64,000 nucleotides of DNA, taken from assembly GCA_016716305.1 (NCBI GenBank), contig JADJWP010000002.1:186001-250000 (forward strand), given 5' to 3'. A program made the translations under genes and the position numbers. Numbering within the stretch: position 1 is the first letter of the stretch; each line of letters begins with the position of its first letter. The DNA comes from Chloracidobacterium sp. Lineage in GTDB: Bacteria; Acidobacteriota; Blastocatellia; Pyrinomonadales; Pyrinomonadaceae. The notes below the pieces were generated by a model, which worked only from the letters and a program-made list of their open reading frames with translations, was not told where the DNA came from and ran no database searches. Positions 8,666 through 17,331 of this stretch are shown here, in pieces.

Positions 8666-10735
8666 ATGAAAAAACATCTCTTCTTGCTCGCCGCGCTATT
8701 CGTACTGATCGCCGCTGGCGACCTCGCTGCTCAGAAGGTTCGTCTGCGATCACAGATCACGCCAAACTGTGGCTCGTCCTCAAGCCTCAAGTTTGCTGAC
8801 ATTTATGCTGATGGCAATATCGCGGTGATGGGGAGCTTTAATTGCCGCGGGGCGTTCATCTTTAATGTTTCCAATCCCGATGCTCCCGTCTTATCATCGT
8901 GGTACAACCCGGGCGCAAATCAACAGTTTCTGGAAGCGATCGTCGTCGGCAATCGGGGATACTTTGGAAGCGGAAACAGTGGCGGTGTTCATATCGTTGA
9001 CCTTTCAAATCCATCAAACCCGCAGCTTCTTGGTATCGTGAATTCGACCAACGGAAATGGGCATAACTCGATCCACGAAATGCTCGTTCACGAACAGAAC
9101 GGAGCCATCTTCCTGATCGAAAATTCAAACGTTACGAGTAATAAACTGATAAAGATCATAAACGTCACAAATCCTGCAAGCCCGGTCTTTGTTCGTGACC
9201 TTAACCCGACCGAGGTCAGCTGGGTGCACGCAATGCATATTCGCGGCAACAAAATGTATACGTCCGGTTGGGGCAACGGATCGAACAGGGCAAAGACCGA
9301 GATCTTTGATATCTCGAACCTTGCTACCCAGGCGCCGGTTCTTCTCGGAACGATCACCGATCCGAACGCTTCGGTGACGAACGGGAACAACATGCACAGC
9401 AGTTGGACAAGCGAAAACGGCAACTATTTGTATAGCGCTCGCGAGGTCACGAATAGTAACGGCCCGAGTCCGGGCGACCTCCGGGTCTACGACGTGAGCA
9501 ATCCCGCAGTGCCGGTGCTGGTGAACCGGCTGACGATGACCGACCTCGGCCTCAATGCCGTTACGCCGCATAACCCCGTGGTGATGGGAAACAAGCTGTA
9601 CATATCCTGGTATCAGGCGGGGCTTCAGGTCTTTGACATCACAAATCCGGTTCAACCGACGCGGATCGGGCAATTTGATACGTACACGCCCGCATTCTCG
9701 CCGGAGGAATCGAACGAGAATGTGACCGGTGACCCGTGGGACGTGATGTGCGGCCGCGATGGCCTGCAAAATGCTCTTCCGACGACATACAACGGAGCAT
9801 GGGCCGTATTTCCATTCCTCGGAGAAAGCAAAGTGCTGGTCGGCGACCTTGCTGCCGGTCTGATAACGGTCGATGTTACCAAGGCTTTGGATACTGCGAA
9901 GAACGTTATCTCTGATTTTGACGGCGACGGGCGCACCGACCTTTCGGTTTACACGCCTTCGAATGGCCTTTGGCAGATCGAAGCAAGTTCGAACGGCGAT
10001 CCGACGGCCGCTTATTTTGGGCTCGCCGAAGATCAATTAGTGACAGGCGACTATGACGGCGATGGCCGTTCGGATATCGCCGTCTGGCGTCCGTCGTCGG
10101 GTATATGGTACGTCTCGGGAAGCTCGTCAGGCTTTTTTGCTTCGCAGTTTGGCCAATCGGGAGATGTGCCGGTTCCCGGCGATTACGATGCTGATGGCAA
10201 GACCGATATTGCCGTTTGGCGTCCGTCGAATGGCGTTTGGTACGTATTTCAAAGCACGCTGGGAATCAAATATCTTCAGTGGGGCTTGAGCGGCGACAAA
10301 CCCGTCGTCGGCGATTTTGAGGGCGACGGCAAAGCAGATTTCGCTGTTTGGCGGCCGTCGAACGGGGTCTGGTATGTGATGCAGAGTTCGTCGACTCTAC
10401 CGATATTCTCCGCCTTTGGGTTGAATGGAGACAAACCGCTTTTCGCGGATTTCGACGGCGACGGCAGGTCTGAATTTGCGGTGTTCCGTCCTTCGACCGG
10501 GGTTTGGTACATCCTTAATGGAGCTACATCGCAATTTTCGGCTTATCAGTTCGGACTCAGCGAGGACCTTCCGATTCCGTCGGATTTTGACGGCGACGGC
10601 AAGGCTGACATAGCGGTCTTCCGGCCAAGTACAAATGCCTGGTACCGGATCAACAGTTCGAACGGCGCGTTCAACGCGCGGGTCTACGGCAACCAGGGCG
10701 ATGTCCCGTCGCCGACTTCTGTCCAACCAGAGTAG
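8666..10735 (+). CDS. Secreted LVIVD-repeat / FG-GAP repeat protein
   Basis: About 689 aa from the ATG at 8666, where a signal peptide starts (MKKHLFLLAALFVLIAAG, cleavage near LAAQ). The frame opens earlier, at 8621. Residues about 30-410 contain LVIVD-type propeller repeats (VHIVDLSNPSNPQLLG, LRVYDVSNPAVPVL, LQVFDITNPVQPTRIG). The C-terminal 270 residues hold six FG-GAP/VCBS modules of about 45 residues, each with a calcium-loop DxDGDGxxD followed by VWRPSxGxWY. It is probably a cell-surface or secreted adhesion/scaffold protein. The same six-module tail occurs on the M28 peptidase at 17332-19435. Confidence 0.8.
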   Translation: MKKHLFLLAALFVLIAAGDLAAQKVRLRSQITPNCGSSSSLKFADIYADGNIAVMGSFNCRGAFIFNVSNPDAPVLSSWYNPGANQQFLEAIVVGNRGYFGSGNSGGVHIVDLSNPSNPQLLGIVNSTNGNGHNSIHEMLVHEQNGAIFLIENSNVTSNKLIKIINVTNPASPVFVRDLNPTEVSWVHAMHIRGNKMYTSGWGNGSNRAKTEIFDISNLATQAPVLLGTITDPNASVTNGNNMHSSWTSENGNYLYSAREVTNSNGPSPGDLRVYDVSNPAVPVLVNRLTMTDLGLNAVTPHNPVVMGNKLYISWYQAGLQVFDITNPVQPTRIGQFDTYTPAFSPEESNENVTGDPWDVMCGRDGLQNALPTTYNGAWAVFPFLGESKVLVGDLAAGLITVDVTKALDTAKNVISDFDGDGRTDLSVYTPSNGLWQIEASSNGDPTAAYFGLAEDQLVTGDYDGDGRSDIAVWRPSSGIWYVSGSSSGFFASQFGQSGDVPVPGDYDADGKTDIAVWRPSNGVWYVFQSTLGIKYLQWGLSGDKPVVGDFEGDGKADFAVWRPSNGVWYVMQSSSTLPIFSAFGLNGDKPLFADFDGDGRSEFAVFRPSTGVWYILNGATSQFSAYQFGLSEDLPIPSDFDGDGKADIAVFRPSTNAWYRINSSNGAFNARVYGNQGDVPSPTSVQPE

Positions 10736-10779
10736 TTCGTCCGCACAAAGTTAATTATGCCTGAAGTTAGGTGAGTAAC

Positions 10780-10813
10780 TTGACTTTGGGCTTTTTGTTT
10801 TTATTATGGCTTT
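10780..10813 (+). promoter_or_regulatory. Sigma-70-type promoter, predicted leaderless
   Basis: A -35 box TTGACT (10780-10785) and a -10 box TATTAT (10802-10807) are separated by 16 bp. The -10 ends only 6 bp before the ATG at 10814. Transcription from this promoter would start at or next to the start codon, giving a leaderless mRNA for the FHA-PrsW gene. No Shine-Dalgarno sequence is visible before this ATG, which fits. Confidence 0.55.
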
Positions 10814-12367
10814 ATGAAATTACTTCTGACGATCAGCAGCGGAGTGCTTTCCGGACGTGTATACGAACTCGAGAGCGGTTTCCTAACAGTGGGCAGAGGT
10901 GAAAATTGCAGTATCAGATTCGATCCGGTCGGTGAACGAATCGCTTCGAAGCAACATGCATTCATTGAGGCGAAGCAGGATGGCTTCTATATCACCGACA
11001 ACAACAGCACCAATGGCACGCTGGTCAACGGAAGCAGGGTACAGACCGCCAAGATCAACAACGGCGACACCGTCCAGTTCGGGCGAAACGGCGTGACGGC
11101 CAGTATTCGCATCGAAGGCGTCGATCCGATCGGGGCCGCGATGCCGAAGGACGAGTTTCGGGAACTGCAGATCGAGCAGTTTCAACAGATCGCTCAGAGT
11201 CAGCCCGATAGATTTCAAAATTCGATGTCGAACATTGGGCTCGGCCACATCGAGGCTAAGCCCGAACCGAGTAAGACCGGCAAGTATATAGGCATCGGGG
11301 TTACAATTTTTGCGATCGTTTTTTTGTCTCTGATCGTCATTGGCCTGATGTTCTTGAGCGTGGGGATAGTGCCTGCGGTCATCGCCGCTGTCGTCGCGTT
11401 CATTCCGGCGATGTTCTATCTTCTGCCGCTGGTATGGCTTGACCGTTACGACCCCGAACCGTTCTGGCTGCTTTCTCTTGCATTTGCCTGGGGAGCGTTG
11501 GTCGCCGTTATAGTTTCGTTTATCGTTAATACAGGGGTCGGCATTGGCGTTGCGGTCGGCATCGGCGGTCAGGAGGGTATGATCTTAGGCAACGTCATCG
11601 GCGCGGTCATTTCGGCACCGGTGGTCGAGGAGGCTTCGAAAGGCGTTGGCCTATTGATACTCCTGATATTCTTTCGCCGATACTTTGACGACATTTTGGA
11701 TGGGATAGTTTTCGCCGGCGTCATCGCCCTCGGATTTGCTACGGTTGAGAACGTACTTTATTATGGCCGCGCTCTTGGTCAAAGCGGTTTACCCGGACTC
11801 GTGATCATTTTCTTCATGCGAGGAATATTATCGCCGTTCGCTCATGTGACGTTCACCGCCCTTACCGGCATCGGCTGCGGCATTGCCAGAGAATCGCATA
11901 ATACTCTGGTGCGGATCATCATGCCGATCCTCGGCTACATCGGCGCGGTCGCACTCCATGCGCTATGGAACGGGATGGCCGTCTTTGGCGGACTTGAAAC
12001 TTTCCTGGTCGGCTATCTGATCCTCGAGATCCCTTTCTTCCTCATTTTCATCGGATTCTCTTTCTTCGTAATGTGGCGGCAGAACAAGATATTGAAGGAA
12101 ATGCTGGCGATCGATATTGCTCGCGGTTTGATACCGCAAGAGCATGCGACCACCGCAACCTCGGCGTTCAAGAGCACAGGATGGCTTTTGGGTGGTTTGT
12201 TTGGCGGGAAGTTCAGGGCACGTTCGCGCTACCTCCGGGCGATAGGAAAACTCGGTTTGAGTTATTGGCACATCCAGCGTGCAACCGCCGCCCAAGGTCA
12301 GACCGGCAGTTTTCAACAGAACCCGATCCTTCGCGAAGAGGTTTTGAAATGGCGAGATCAGGTATAG
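10814..12367 (+). CDS. FHA domain fused to PrsW-type intramembrane metalloprotease
   Basis: 517 aa. Residues 1-100 form an FHA phosphothreonine-binding domain (GRGENCSIRF, SKQHAFIE, NNSTNGTLVNGSRV). Residues about 160-430 form a polytopic membrane domain with the PrsW signature: DRYDPEPFWLL, then EExxK as PVVEEASKG (E272, E273, K276), then FAGVIALGFATVENVLYY and a later HALWNG helix. PrsW proteases perform site-1 cleavage of anti-sigma factors in Bacillus; substrates elsewhere are mostly unknown. The FHA fusion suggests recruitment to, or gating by, a phosphorylated partner, and two Ser/Thr kinases follow. A strong terminator lies 40 bp after the stop. Confidence 0.85.
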   Translation: MKLLLTISSGVLSGRVYELESGFLTVGRGENCSIRFDPVGERIASKQHAFIEAKQDGFYITDNNSTNGTLVNGSRVQTAKINNGDTVQFGRNGVTASIRIEGVDPIGAAMPKDEFRELQIEQFQQIAQSQPDRFQNSMSNIGLGHIEAKPEPSKTGKYIGIGVTIFAIVFLSLIVIGLMFLSVGIVPAVIAAVVAFIPAMFYLLPLVWLDRYDPEPFWLLSLAFAWGALVAVIVSFIVNTGVGIGVAVGIGGQEGMILGNVIGAVISAPVVEEASKGVGLLILLIFFRRYFDDILDGIVFAGVIALGFATVENVLYYGRALGQSGLPGLVIIFFMRGILSPFAHVTFTALTGIGCGIARESHNTLVRIIMPILGYIGAVALHALWNGMAVFGGLETFLVGYLILEIPFFLIFIGFSFFVMWRQNKILKEMLAIDIARGLIPQEHATTATSAFKSTGWLLGGLFGGKFRARSRYLRAIGKLGLSYWHIQRATAAQGQTGSFQQNPILREEVLKWRDQV

Positions 12368-12409
12368 CCGCGTCAAGGCGTTCTATTTACTCGATCGAAA
12401 AAAAACGAA

Positions 12410-12444
12410 AACCACCGGGTAATTCCGGTGGTTCTGAATTTTTT
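12410..12444. terminator. Bidirectional intrinsic terminator
   Basis: A 9-bp perfect stem (12410-12418 with 12425-12433) has a 6-nt loop. On the plus strand a T-run follows at 12439-12444, ending the FHA-PrsW transcript. On the minus strand the A-run at 12398-12405 becomes a U-tract, ending the tRNA-Lys transcript. One hairpin serves both convergent units. Confidence 0.85.
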
Positions 12445-12519
12445 GGTAGGCCGAGCAGGGATCGAACCTGCGACCCACGGATTAAGAGTCCGTTGCTCTA
12501 CCGACTGAGCTATCGACCC
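12444..12519 (-). tRNA. tRNA-Lys (anticodon CTT)
   Basis: 76 nt on the minus strand, including an encoded CCA end (12446-12444). The acceptor stem GGGTCGA pairs with TCGGCCT (two G-U pairs). The D arm holds TAGCTCAGTCGGTAGAGC, the anticodon loop is CTCTTAA with CTT as anticodon, and the T arm contains GGTTCGATCC. It reads lysine AAG codons. It sits between convergent and divergent protein genes and shares a terminator with the FHA-PrsW gene. Confidence 0.97.
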
Positions 12520-12689
12520 AACCGGGACAGATTATAGCAATCACAAAGAGATACTGTAAAGCAGGCCGTGCACCTATAATCCGAGAGCGCGATCGCAGCC
12601 GCCCAAGTGTCGATCGGTTTCTTCAACAATTCGGATTTTTCATTTAGAATCAGAAGTCTGATGCCGGATCGGTTCTGCATCGGCCCGCT

Positions 12690-14294
12690 ATGAAAGAATG
12701 CCCTAAATGTGAGCAGTGCTATCCGGACGAGGTCGCAAATTGTCCTCAGGACCAGACGCCGACCAAACTATCGCTTCCCGGAACACAACTCTTGGCCGAT
12801 CGATACCTTTTGGTAAAGAGGCTTGGCCGGGGCGCCATGGGTCAGGTATACCTCGCCAACGACAACAAGTTTGCTGCGCGAAAAGTGGCGGTCAAGACCG
12901 TCCGGCAGGACATTCTCAACAGCGAAGACATGCAGGAAGGCGAAGCGATCGCGAGATTTGAACGCGAAGCACAGGCCGCCGCTTCGATCCAGCACCCGAA
13001 TACCGTCAGCGTTACAGATTTTGGCGAATCGCGCGATGGCGTCTTCTACCTTGTGATGGAATACGTCGAAGGTGAGACCCTTCATCGGCTGCTTCGTCGC
13101 GAAGGGACATTACCCGTGAAACGTGCCGTCGGGCTGCTGCGTCAGATCGCCGACGGTGTCGAAGCCGCGCACTCGATCGGGATCCTCCACCGCGACCTCA
13201 AACCGGCGAACATCTTCATAATGCAGAAGACGAAAGGCGATGGGTTCGTCAAGGTCGGCGATTTCGGCTTGGCAAAGATCGTCAATCAAACGGTCACCGA
13301 CTTCAGTTCGAATGCGACACCGTCATCCCGCGGGATAATCGGCACGCCGGAATTCATGTCGCCAGAACAGATGCAGCCCGAAGTTGGCGTCGATGTGCGT
13401 GCAGACATTTACGCCTTGAGCACGATCGCGTATCTGATGCTCGGCGGAAAGACGCCGTTCTCAGGGGACATGATGCAGCTCGTCATGCAAAAGATAATGC
13501 ATAAGCCGGCGCCCTTGTCGACCCTGAGGACCGATCTTCCGGCGGATGTCGAAAGCGCGATCATGCGCTCATTGGCGATCAATGCCGCCGAACGACACAG
13601 CACGGTCGCCGAGTGGATAGAAGATCTCGAGATTGCGGCAGCCGATGCCGATGAGCCGCGAAAAGCCGGCGGGCCGCGGCTTGTGGTACTTGCCCCGGTG
13701 GGGTCCGAGGTTTATGTCGATGACGAGCGGCGGGGTAGCATTGGCCGCTCAGGGCGCGTCGTGTTGTCCGATATTCCGGCCGGCCAGCATGTCCTGCGTG
13801 TATCGCATCCGGGCGAAAAGGACGATGAACGCGTGATCGAGATCCGGCCAGGTGCCGAAGAGCAGGTTATCCAGGCGCAGCTGCGTGCTCTTCACGGTAC
13901 CGGAAGCCAACCCTCGCCGTCGCAGGGAAGCAACAGCAGCGGCATTCACTCGAGTGTTATTCCGGGCATCGTCGCGTGTATTCAGTGCGGATCGCGTTTT
14001 GCCGAGGGCGTGAAGTTCTGCGGCCGGTGCGGTGGGCGTGCGTTCGCTCCGGTCGTCGCGGGAGACGCCGGCGGATTTCCATGTCCGCGATGTTCGACTA
14101 TGCTTGCGGCAAACTCGAAGTTCTGCGGAAAATGCGGGTTGAATATCGTTACCACGAATCCACCATCACAGCCGCTTTCGACCGGCTTTCTTTCCAACGT
14201 TCCGCAGCAAGCCGAGCGGATCTGCCGGCGATGCGGCGGTTCTTACCCGCCAAATATTCGATTTTGCGGCCGGTGCGGCGGCAATATGTACTGA
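12690..14294 (+). CDS. Ser/Thr protein kinase with zinc ribbons and PEGA domain
   Basis: 534 aa with no transmembrane segment, so probably cytosolic. Order: an N-terminal zinc ribbon (CPKCEQCYPDEVANCPQD); a Hanks-type kinase (about 35-310) with LGRGAMGQVYLA, VAVKTV, HRDLKPANIF (catalytic Asp about 169), DFGLAK and GTPEFMSPEQ; a PEGA-like beta domain (about 330-400, LVVLAPVGSEVYVDD); a Ser/Gly linker; and three C-terminal double-Cys zinc ribbons (IQCGSRFAEGVKFCGRCG and two similar). The kinase has all catalytic residues and should be active. Zinc-ribbon proteins encoded downstream share its CPxC-x-YxxD style, suggesting partners or common targeting. It opens the second half of the signalling island. 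Confidence 0.92.
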   Translation: MKECPKCEQCYPDEVANCPQDQTPTKLSLPGTQLLADRYLLVKRLGRGAMGQVYLANDNKFAARKVAVKTVRQDILNSEDMQEGEAIARFEREAQAAASIQHPNTVSVTDFGESRDGVFYLVMEYVEGETLHRLLRREGTLPVKRAVGLLRQIADGVEAAHSIGILHRDLKPANIFIMQKTKGDGFVKVGDFGLAKIVNQTVTDFSSNATPSSRGIIGTPEFMSPEQMQPEVGVDVRADIYALSTIAYLMLGGKTPFSGDMMQLVMQKIMHKPAPLSTLRTDLPADVESAIMRSLAINAAERHSTVAEWIEDLEIAAADADEPRKAGGPRLVVLAPVGSEVYVDDERRGSIGRSGRVVLSDIPAGQHVLRVSHPGEKDDERVIEIRPGAEEQVIQAQLRALHGTGSQPSPSQGSNSSGIHSSVIPGIVACIQCGSRFAEGVKFCGRCGGRAFAPVVAGDAGGFPCPRCSTMLAANSKFCGKCGLNIVTTNPPSQPLSTGFLSNVPQQAERICRRCGGSYPPNIRFCGRCGGNMY

Positions 14295-14385
14295 TCGCGC
14301 CCTTCCCCCGCCAACGACCACATCGAATTTGCATGAACACTTGCCTCCTCGACTGAAGATAATACCGTTTATCAGGTAAAATGCG

Positions 14386-14391
14386 TATAAT
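14386..14391 (+). promoter_or_regulatory. Candidate -10 box for the zinc-ribbon gene at 14438
   Basis: A perfect TATAAT at 14386-14391 lies 47 bp before the ATG at 14438 in an otherwise empty 143-bp gap. No convincing -35 hexamer sits 16-18 bp upstream, so only the -10 is supported. Confidence 0.35.
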
Positions 14392-14437
14392 GTCGAAGTC
14401 GCTTTGGCGAATCTTGTAGTTGAAGGAATCGAAATCG

Positions 14438-15376
14438 ATGAAAGTTTGTCCAACCTGCAGAAAGACCTATTCCGATGACGGCCTGAATTTTTGCCTGGAA
14501 GACGGAAGTGTCCTCACATTTGCGGCGCCGGATGCACCCGAGACCGTAAGGATCCCGCACCCGATGGCGACCAATCCGAACCCGGGATCGATGCAGCAGC
14601 CGAGCCTCCAGACAAGCTGGGGACAGACACCGCAATATTCGATCCAACCGCAAAGATCGTCGTCCAGATCCTGGCTTTGGATCGTTGGCGTCATTGGGAT
14701 CGTTTTACTGCTCTGCGGCGGCGGGATCGTGGGCTTTTTTGTGATCGCTGTGATGAATGCCGATCCGGCGAACAACTCGGTCACCAATTCTTCAACGACC
14801 GAGCCTACGCCGGGTACGACGCCAAAGTCGGATGACAGGACCGATGTTCAAAGGGTCGACCTTTCGGAATGGGTTCGCGAAACCTCGGGTTTTGGTACAA
14901 CTGAATATACGGGCGGCGAGTTCCTGATGGCCGCTCGTCAAAAGGGCTATTACTATGTTCTGGTGGCTCCGGCTGAGTATAAGACCGAGTCTGCGAAGAC
15001 CAGCGTTACTGTCCGGAACGTGGATGACTCGGCCTCATCGCTTGGTTACGGGCTGATCTTTCTCAGCAACCCGAAACCGCTCGTTCAGGGATATGCTTTT
15101 CTTATCGATACACAGCGAAAGAAATACCGCGTTGTCAGGCACGAACCGAAGAAAGAGACCATCGTGGTCAACTGGACCAATTCGGCTGCGATAAAAGACG
15201 GCAAACAAGAGAACATTCTCGAAGCCGATCATAAGAACGACCTGATCGAACTTCGTATAAATGGTCAGAGCGTGACATCAATAAGAAATGTTCACGGTTA
15301 TCAGGGCGGTGTTGCCGGACTCTATTCCGGCGATGCTGCACGGATCGGGTTTAAGAACCTCGAAATACGTCGATAA
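14438..15376 (+). CDS. Zinc-ribbon, single-pass membrane protein of unknown function
   Basis: About 312 aa from the ATG at 14438, with AAGGAA about 10 nt upstream; a TTG at 14420 is a weaker start. The N-terminus is a zinc-ribbon-like motif (CPTCRKTYSDDGLNFCLEDG). A Pro/Gln-rich linker leads to one membrane helix (LWIVGVIGIVLLLCGGGIVG, about 85-110). The C-terminal 170 residues are predicted outside the membrane and end in a beta-rich segment (NVHGYQGGVAGLYSGDAARIGFKNLEIRR) that resembles laminin-G/LamG-like 3-keto-disaccharide hydrolase folds; this is a guess. It is followed 9 bp later by another zinc-ribbon gene. Confidence 0.7.
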   Translation: MKVCPTCRKTYSDDGLNFCLEDGSVLTFAAPDAPETVRIPHPMATNPNPGSMQQPSLQTSWGQTPQYSIQPQRSSSRSWLWIVGVIGIVLLLCGGGIVGFFVIAVMNADPANNSVTNSSTTEPTPGTTPKSDDRTDVQRVDLSEWVRETSGFGTTEYTGGEFLMAARQKGYYYVLVAPAEYKTESAKTSVTVRNVDDSASSLGYGLIFLSNPKPLVQGYAFLIDTQRKKYRVVRHEPKKETIVVNWTNSAAIKDGKQENILEADHKNDLIELRINGQSVTSIRNVHGYQGGVAGLYSGDAARIGFKNLEIRR

Positions 15377-15385
15377 GTGATCCAA

Positions 15386-15913
15386 ATGAAGCGTTGTCCG
15401 CAATGCGGTCAGACCTATACTGAATCCGACATCAATTTTTGTCTTAATGACGGGGAATTGCTCTCCCGCCTTTCTGAGCCGCCTGCCGCCGGTGGTTACA
15501 TCGAAAGCGAACCGCCGCCGACCGTGATGATGGATCGGTCGCGTGTCACCGATCAGACCAATTGGCCGACGGCGTCGCCGCCGGTGCTGTATCAGAGCCC
15601 GACTCCTACGTATGTCAACCCGGCGACCGGATTCCCGCAGTATTCGATGTCGCAGGATCAAACGCTTCCGACGATCGCTTTGGCTCTTGGTCTAGGGGCG
15701 GTCGTAATGATCTGTTGTCATGGAGGCATATGGCTCGGCGTGCCGGCGGCGATCGTCGGATTTCTCGGAATGCGCAATGCTGATAATGACAGCGCGCGAT
15801 ATGGCGGACGCGGACTTGCCATCGCCGGTATGATCCTTGGAATTGTTACGTTCCTCATCTCAATGGTCATCCTCATCGTGTCAATTGGCGTGAATACCGC
15901 AAATTCTTTATAA
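15386..15913 (+). CDS. Zinc-ribbon plus DUF4190-like membrane protein
   Basis: About 175 aa from the ATG at 15386 (a GTG at 15377 is also in frame). The N-terminal CPQCGQTYTESDINFCLNDG is the same zinc-ribbon type as in the two preceding genes. A Pro/Thr-rich linker follows, then two membrane helices around GLGAVVMICCHGGIWLGVPA and GLAIAGMILGIVTFLISMVI, the arrangement of DUF4190 proteins. Function is unknown. It belongs to the kinase island, and its TAA stop lies within the -10 box of the next gene. Confidence 0.75.
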   Translation: MKRCPQCGQTYTESDINFCLNDGELLSRLSEPPAAGGYIESEPPPTVMMDRSRVTDQTNWPTASPPVLYQSPTPTYVNPATGFPQYSMSQDQTLPTIALALGLGAVVMICCHGGIWLGVPAAIVGFLGMRNADNDSARYGGRGLAIAGMILGIVTFLISMVILIVSIGVNTANSL

Positions 15914-15914
15914 T
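15885..15914 (+). promoter_or_regulatory. Promoter of FHA-kinase gene, predicted leaderless
   Basis: A perfect -10 TATAAT (15909-15914) lies 7 bp before the ATG at 15922, with a TTGGCG -35-like hexamer at 15885-15890 (18-bp spacer). The stop codon of the upstream gene (15911-15913) is part of the -10 box. A start site at the ATG would make a leaderless mRNA. Confidence 0.45.
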
Positions 15915-15921
15915 CTTTTCG

Positions 15922-17238
15922 ATGCGAGTTACTCTGCACGTCGTTGCGGGACCCCAGACCGGGCGGGATTTCACATTCGATCAGCACGACACCTTCATGA
16001 TAGGCCGAAGCGAGGATGCACAGTTCTGCTTGCCGCATGACCGTTTCTTCTCCCGGCATCACTGCTTACTTGAGATCGCTCCGCCGCAGTGTTTCCTTCG
16101 CGACCTTGGCTCCACCAACGGAACGTTCGTGAACGGGCTCAGGGTCGAGACAGCTTATTTGAAACATGGTGACCGCATTCAGGGCGGTGAGACAGTTCTT
16201 GAGGTCGAGGTCGCGGCCGACCCGCAGGTTCCGGTCTATCAGGGACAGCGATCGAGCGAAAATACCGAACCATCATTGATCACGATCGCTTGCCTCAATT
16301 GCGGGACTCCCGCAAAGGCCGAGGCTTCGCGTCCCGATGCAAAGCTCTCGTACGTTTGCGACGAATGCCGCGAAAAGCTTAAGAAGAACCCGCAGCCGAT
16401 ACCGAACTATCAGATGATGCGGGTGTTGGGCCAGGGCGGAATGGGCAGCGTGATGCTTGCCCGATCGGTCAAAGACGGCCGCGCCGTAGCGATCAAGACA
16501 CTCTTGCCCGAGGTCGCGGTCAGCGAACAGTCGTTGAAGCGATTTCTCCGCGAGATCGAGGTCGCGTCGTCACTCATTCATCCCAATATCGTTAGTTACA
16601 TCGAACACGGAACTCACAACGGCATCGTTTACCTTGTCACCGAGTACGTCAGCGGCCTTGACGCCTCGAAGCTTGCGAAGAAACGCGGCGGCAAGCTCAA
16701 TTTCAAGGAAGTGGTGAAGATAATCGAGCAGACGCTTGCGGCTCTTGATTTCGCCCATCAGAAAGGATTTGTTCACCGCGACATCAAGGAGCAGAATATC
16801 CTCGTCGACGGTACGTTCCCGAATTACGTGGCTAAGTTGACCGATTTCGGCCTATCGAAAAGCTACAAGCAGACCGGTATGAGTGGCGTTACCATGGTAG
16901 GGGACGTTGCGGGAACAATCGCATATATGCCGCCCGAGCAGGTTCGCGACTTCAAAGAGGTTCGTCCTCCTTCAGACATTTACGGTATCGGGATGACCGC
17001 CTACAGCCTCCTAACGGGCGCGCATGCATTGGATATCAGTCCGAAGGCAGGGATATCCGAAACCGTGAAGGCGATATTCGAGAAACCGATAATCCCGATC
17101 GCGAATCGTGTCCCGGATGTGCCGCTCAGGGTCTCGGCAGTGATCGAGACCGCACTTGCAAAACAAACCGAACTACGGTGGAGGACCGCAGGCGAAATGC
17201 GTGAAGCACTGCTTCGTGCGGCCTCAGAATTCTCGTGA
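15922..17238 (+). CDS. FHA-domain Ser/Thr protein kinase
   Basis: 438 aa. Residues 1-95 form an FHA domain (MIGRSEDAQFCLPHDRFFSRHHCLLE, GSTNGTFVNGLRV). A short zinc ribbon follows (CLNCGTPAKA then CDECREK, about 118-150). Residues about 160-430 form a Hanks kinase with LGQGGMGSVMLA, VAIKTL, HRDIKEQNIL, DFGLSK and an activation loop rich in Ser/Thr. No membrane segment is seen. The N-terminal FHA may bind the kinase's own phosphorylated loop or bring in phosphoproteins made by the kinase at 12690. An intrinsic terminator follows the stop. Confidence 0.93.
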   Translation: MRVTLHVVAGPQTGRDFTFDQHDTFMIGRSEDAQFCLPHDRFFSRHHCLLEIAPPQCFLRDLGSTNGTFVNGLRVETAYLKHGDRIQGGETVLEVEVAADPQVPVYQGQRSSENTEPSLITIACLNCGTPAKAEASRPDAKLSYVCDECREKLKKNPQPIPNYQMMRVLGQGGMGSVMLARSVKDGRAVAIKTLLPEVAVSEQSLKRFLREIEVASSLIHPNIVSYIEHGTHNGIVYLVTEYVSGLDASKLAKKRGGKLNFKEVVKIIEQTLAALDFAHQKGFVHRDIKEQNILVDGTFPNYVAKLTDFGLSKSYKQTGMSGVTMVGDVAGTIAYMPPEQVRDFKEVRPPSDIYGIGMTAYSLLTGAHALDISPKAGISETVKAIFEKPIIPIANRVPDVPLRVSAVIETALAKQTELRWRTAGEMREALLRAASEFS

Positions 17239-17273
17239 GATCCAATTGAGGGATATCGTCCGACCAAAGAGAA

Positions 17274-17308
17274 AGCGGCAGTCGATAACACGCTGCCGCT
17301 CTTTTTTT
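17274..17308 (+). terminator. Intrinsic terminator after FHA-kinase
   Basis: Stem AGCGGCAG (17274-17281) pairs perfectly with CTGCCGCT (17293-17300) and is followed by CTTTTTTT (17301-17308). It lies 36 bp after the kinase stop and just beyond the 3' end of the convergent M28 gene. Confidence 0.85.
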
Positions 17309-17331
17309 GTGAACTGAAAATTCGATTTCTG

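Noticed and set aside
9125..10036. 303-codon open frame on the minus strand
   Set aside because: It is a shadow of the LVIVD/FG-GAP gene, whose periodic repeats keep the opposite strand open.
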